Shown: positions 24,923 through 26,835 of the stretch, piece after piece
Position numbering within the stretch: position 1 is the stretch's first letter
Layout: each line of letters starts with the position of its first letter
From: Bradymonadales bacterium
GTDB taxonomy: Bacteria; Myxococcota; Bradymonadia; REDH01
NCBI GenBank assembly: GCA_947483645.1
Contig: CANKLS010000015.1
Location: 1-26,835, forward strand
DNA: 26,835 nucleotides
Direction: 5' to 3'
Notes under the pieces: model-generated
The model's input: only the letters and a program-made list of their open reading frames with translations
Told to the model about the DNA's origin: nothing
Databases searched by the model: none
Translations under genes and position numbers: made by a program

Positions 24923-25726
24923 ATGTCCTTCTCCGCATTTGAGAACCTCCAGATCTCCGTCACTGATCGCATCGCCACGCTGACCGTGAGCCGCCTCAAG
25001 GCGCTCAACGCCCTCAACGAGCCCACGCTGCACGAGCTGCACACCGCCATCGCAGAGGTCGCAGCGGCGGCCGCAGCGGGCACCGTCGGCGGTCTCATCA
25101 TCACGGGCGAAGGCGAGAAGGCCTTCGTGGCCGGCGCCGACATCGCCATGATGAGCGGCCTTGCGAGCGACCGCGGCGAGGAGTTCGCCCACCTCGGCTC
25201 CGATGTCTTCGGCGCCATCGAAAACCTCACCATCCCCGTCATCGCGGCGGTCAACGGCTTCGCGCTCGGCGGCGGCTGCGAGCTCCTGCTCTGCTGCGAT
25301 TTCGCCTACGCGGCGACCAACGCAAAGTTCGGACAGCCCGAGGTCAACTTGGGCCTCATCTGCGGCTTCGGTGGCACGCAGCGGCTCCCGCGCAAGGTTG
25401 GCTACGGCCACGCCATGGAGCTGCTCATGACGGGCACCGTCATTGGCGCAGAAGAGGCGCTCCGCATTGGCCTCGTCAACCGTGTGCTGCCGCTCGAGGA
25501 CCTCATGCCGGCGGTCGTCAAGACCATGACCACCATCCTCTCCAAGGCGCCGCTCTCGGTCACCCGCTCGAAGCAGCTCGCGCAGCGCTCCTACGACCTC
25601 CCCATCGCCGAGGGTCTTGCGGAGGAGTGCGCGGTGTTCGGCGAGATCTTCGCCAGCCCCGATGCCAAAGAGGGCACAACCGCCTTCGTGGAAAAGCGGC
25701 CCGCCCTCTTCAGCCACCAGCGCTGA
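24923..25726 (+). CDS. Enoyl-CoA hydratase (crotonase family)
   Basis: A 267-residue hydratase adding water across 2-enoyl-CoA. The oxyanion-hole segments are AFVAGADI (67-74) and GGGCE, and the catalytic Glu pair is Glu120 (GGCELLL) and Glu140 (GQPEVNLG), both present. The family signature GFGGTQRL follows. No signal peptide. Start is ATG 24923 with a weak GAGC upstream. It lies 17 nt after the dehydrogenase and five nt before MeaB, so the three form an operon. Chain-length specificity is unknown. Confidence 0.96.
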   Translation: MSFSAFENLQISVTDRIATLTVSRLKALNALNEPTLHELHTAIAEVAAAAAAGTVGGLIITGEGEKAFVAGADIAMMSGLASDRGEEFAHLGSDVFGAIENLTIPVIAAVNGFALGGGCELLLCCDFAYAATNAKFGQPEVNLGLICGFGGTQRLPRKVGYGHAMELLMTGTVIGAEEALRIGLVNRVLPLEDLMPAVVKTMTTILSKAPLSVTRSKQLAQRSYDLPIAEGLAEECAVFGEIFASPDAKEGTTAFVEKRPALFSHQR

Positions 25727-25731
25727 ATCCG

Positions 25732-26679
25732 ATGGCTGATGCCTCGCTCGCCTCGCTCGCTGCCGCGGCCCGAGCGGGCGATCACCGCGCGACAGCCGCA
25801 CTCGTCCGCATCGCAGAGCGCGGTGGCGCGGAGGCAGACCGACTTGAGCGTGAGCTCCGTCACGACGCCCCTCCCCCCGCGCATCGCATCGGCATCACGG
25901 GCGTGCCCGGCGCCGGCAAGTCCACGCTGGTGAGCCAGCTCGTGACAGTCTTTCGGCAGCGCGGCGCCCGCGTCGCGGTGGTCGCTGTCGACCCCTCCTC
26001 CCCCTTCACGGGCGGCGCTCTCCTCGGAGACCGTGTCCGGATGCAGCAGCACGCCGAAGACCCCTGCGTCTTCATACGGTCCATGGCAACGCGCGGCATG
26101 CTCGGCGGGCTTGCACAGGCCAGCAATGCAGTCGCTGACACGCTCGCCGCGCTTGGATACGACCCCGTGATCATCGAGACGGTCGGCGTGGGCCAAGACG
26201 AACTCGACATCGCAGCCGCGGCCCACACGACGCTGGTCGTCCTGGTTCCGACGCTGGGCGACGAAGTGCAGGGGCTCAAGGCGGGGCTCATGGAGATTGG
26301 CGACGCGATGGTGGTCAACAAGGCCGACCTGCCCTCCAGCGCCGCCTTCGTCCGAGACCTCCACGCCACGCTGGCACTCCGCCGCCTCAGCGGGCAGGAG
26401 CCGCCGCCACTCCACGCGACCACGGCCACAACAGGCGAAGGGTTGGCGGCGCTCTGCGACTGGCTCTTCGCACGAGATGAAGCCCGCGCGGGCTGGATGT
26501 CGGAACGCGAGGCGCTGCGGCGGCGCTGGGCGCTCGAATCGGAGGTTGCGGCGCGCATCCGGCAGCTGGTTGCGGCGCGGCTTGCTGCACAGCCAGAACT
26601 CTGCGGGCAGGTGGAGCGGGGCGAGGTCGGCACCCACGAAGCGGCGGCGCAGCTGCTGCGGAGCACTGAACCGGATTGA
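25732..26679 (+). CDS. meaB: Methylmalonyl-CoA mutase-associated GTPase MeaB
   Basis: The 315-residue G3E-family GTPase starts at ATG 25732, five nt after the crotonase stop; the same frame stays open further upstream but the earlier part overlaps that gene. P-loop GVPGAGKST at 57-65, VDPSSP near 87-91, the switch ETVGVGQDE at 149-157 and NKAD at 196-199 are intact. MeaB protects and reloads the B12-dependent acyl-CoA mutases. No mutase gene is in the window, so the partner must be encoded elsewhere. Cotranscription with dehydrogenase and hydratase suggests propionate, branched-chain or butanoate catabolism. Confidence 0.94.
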   Translation: MADASLASLAAAARAGDHRATAALVRIAERGGAEADRLERELRHDAPPPAHRIGITGVPGAGKSTLVSQLVTVFRQRGARVAVVAVDPSSPFTGGALLGDRVRMQQHAEDPCVFIRSMATRGMLGGLAQASNAVADTLAALGYDPVIIETVGVGQDELDIAAAAHTTLVVLVPTLGDEVQGLKAGLMEIGDAMVVNKADLPSSAAFVRDLHATLALRRLSGQEPPPLHATTATTGEGLAALCDWLFARDEARAGWMSEREALRRRWALESEVAARIRQLVAARLAAQPELCGQVERGEVGTHEAAAQLLRSTEPD

Positions 26680-26769
26680 GCGAGCAGGTTGCTTGCTCCG
26701 CCGCACCCGCGTTGCTATCTCGCCACGGGGCCGCCCACAGGATTTCATAGGCCATCCGAAGGTTCTCAC

Positions 26770-26835
26770 ATGACTCGCTCCAAGCTTCGCCTTCTCCTGA
26801 CCTCATTTGCCGTCGTCGCCTTGATGGGCTCCGCA
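26770..26835 (+). CDS. Start of an exported protein (cut by window end)
   Basis: ATG 26770 has AAGG eight bases upstream. The 22 visible codons read MTRSKLRLLLTSF followed by AVVALMGSA: a basic start then a hydrophobic segment, as in a Sec or lipoprotein signal peptide. The mature protein lies outside the window, so its function is unknown. Confidence 0.62.
   Translation, partial: MTRSKLRLLLTSFAVVALMGSA

Noticed and set aside
23931..24938. N-terminal extension of the rRNA methyltransferase frame
   Set aside because: It is antisense to the 3-hydroxybutyryl-CoA dehydrogenase gene; the ATG at 23930 with GGGAG is the credible start.
26685..26706. GAGCA/TGCTC inverted repeat after meaB as a terminator
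   Set aside because: The stem is only five pairs and no U-tract follows.

Overview
The window is high-GC and about 97% coding. I see 22 genes, two of them cut by the window edges. I recognise no rRNA, tRNA, CRISPR array, insertion sequence or phage gene. The gene content points to a Gram-negative bacterium of the Myxococcota / Bradymonadia type (former Deltaproteobacteria). Pointers are several Sec-dependent lipoproteins, an OmpA-family protein with thrombospondin type-3 calcium repeats, a Tgl/PilF-like TPR lipoprotein, a Cys-rich lipoprotein with an Asp/Thr/Ser linker, a CARDB/PPC-repeat lipoprotein and a kinase-like/PP2C signalling protein. This placement is an inference; no phylogenetic marker is present.

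Layout. (1) 1-1524, minus: a DUF4398-type lipoprotein and an OmpA/TSP3 lipoprotein, a likely envelope pair. (2) 1669-4261, plus: a zinc-ribbon/pseudokinase/PP2C phosphatase followed by a small Roadblock-like protein, a likely signalling pair. (3) 4283-6433, minus: a LolC/E-type permease followed by a PilF/Tgl-like TPR lipoprotein. (4) 6567-8255, plus: a Cys-rich lipoprotein with a Big_5-like domain and an unknown C-terminal domain. (5) 17336-8257, minus: nine tightly packed genes. In transcription order they are an unknown TM protein, ThiD, a rhomboid/rhombosortase-like protease, UDP-glucose dehydrogenase, an outer-membrane barrel, a PBP1-type murein synthase, TatB, TatC and a small lipoprotein. 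(6) 17518-21660, plus: a 1380-residue lipoprotein with one PKD-like, six CARDB and four PPC domains. (7) 21718-23930: a metallophosphoesterase convergent with an RsmB-type rRNA methyltransferase. (8) 24045-26679, plus: 3-hydroxybutyryl-CoA dehydrogenase, crotonase and MeaB, an acyl-CoA catabolism operon. (9) 26770-edge: the start of an exported protein.

How it fits together. Most of the window builds or decorates the cell envelope: export (Tat), lipoprotein release (Lol), murein synthesis (PBP1), sugar-nucleotide supply (Ugd), outer-membrane and peptidoglycan-anchored proteins, and an intramembrane protease. The least ordinary items are the inverted-order pseudokinase-PP2C fusion with a Roadblock neighbour, the rhombosortase-like protease inside the nine-gene envelope operon, the small lipoprotein coupled to tatC, and a change in strand composition at the divergent promoter near 17.4 kb.
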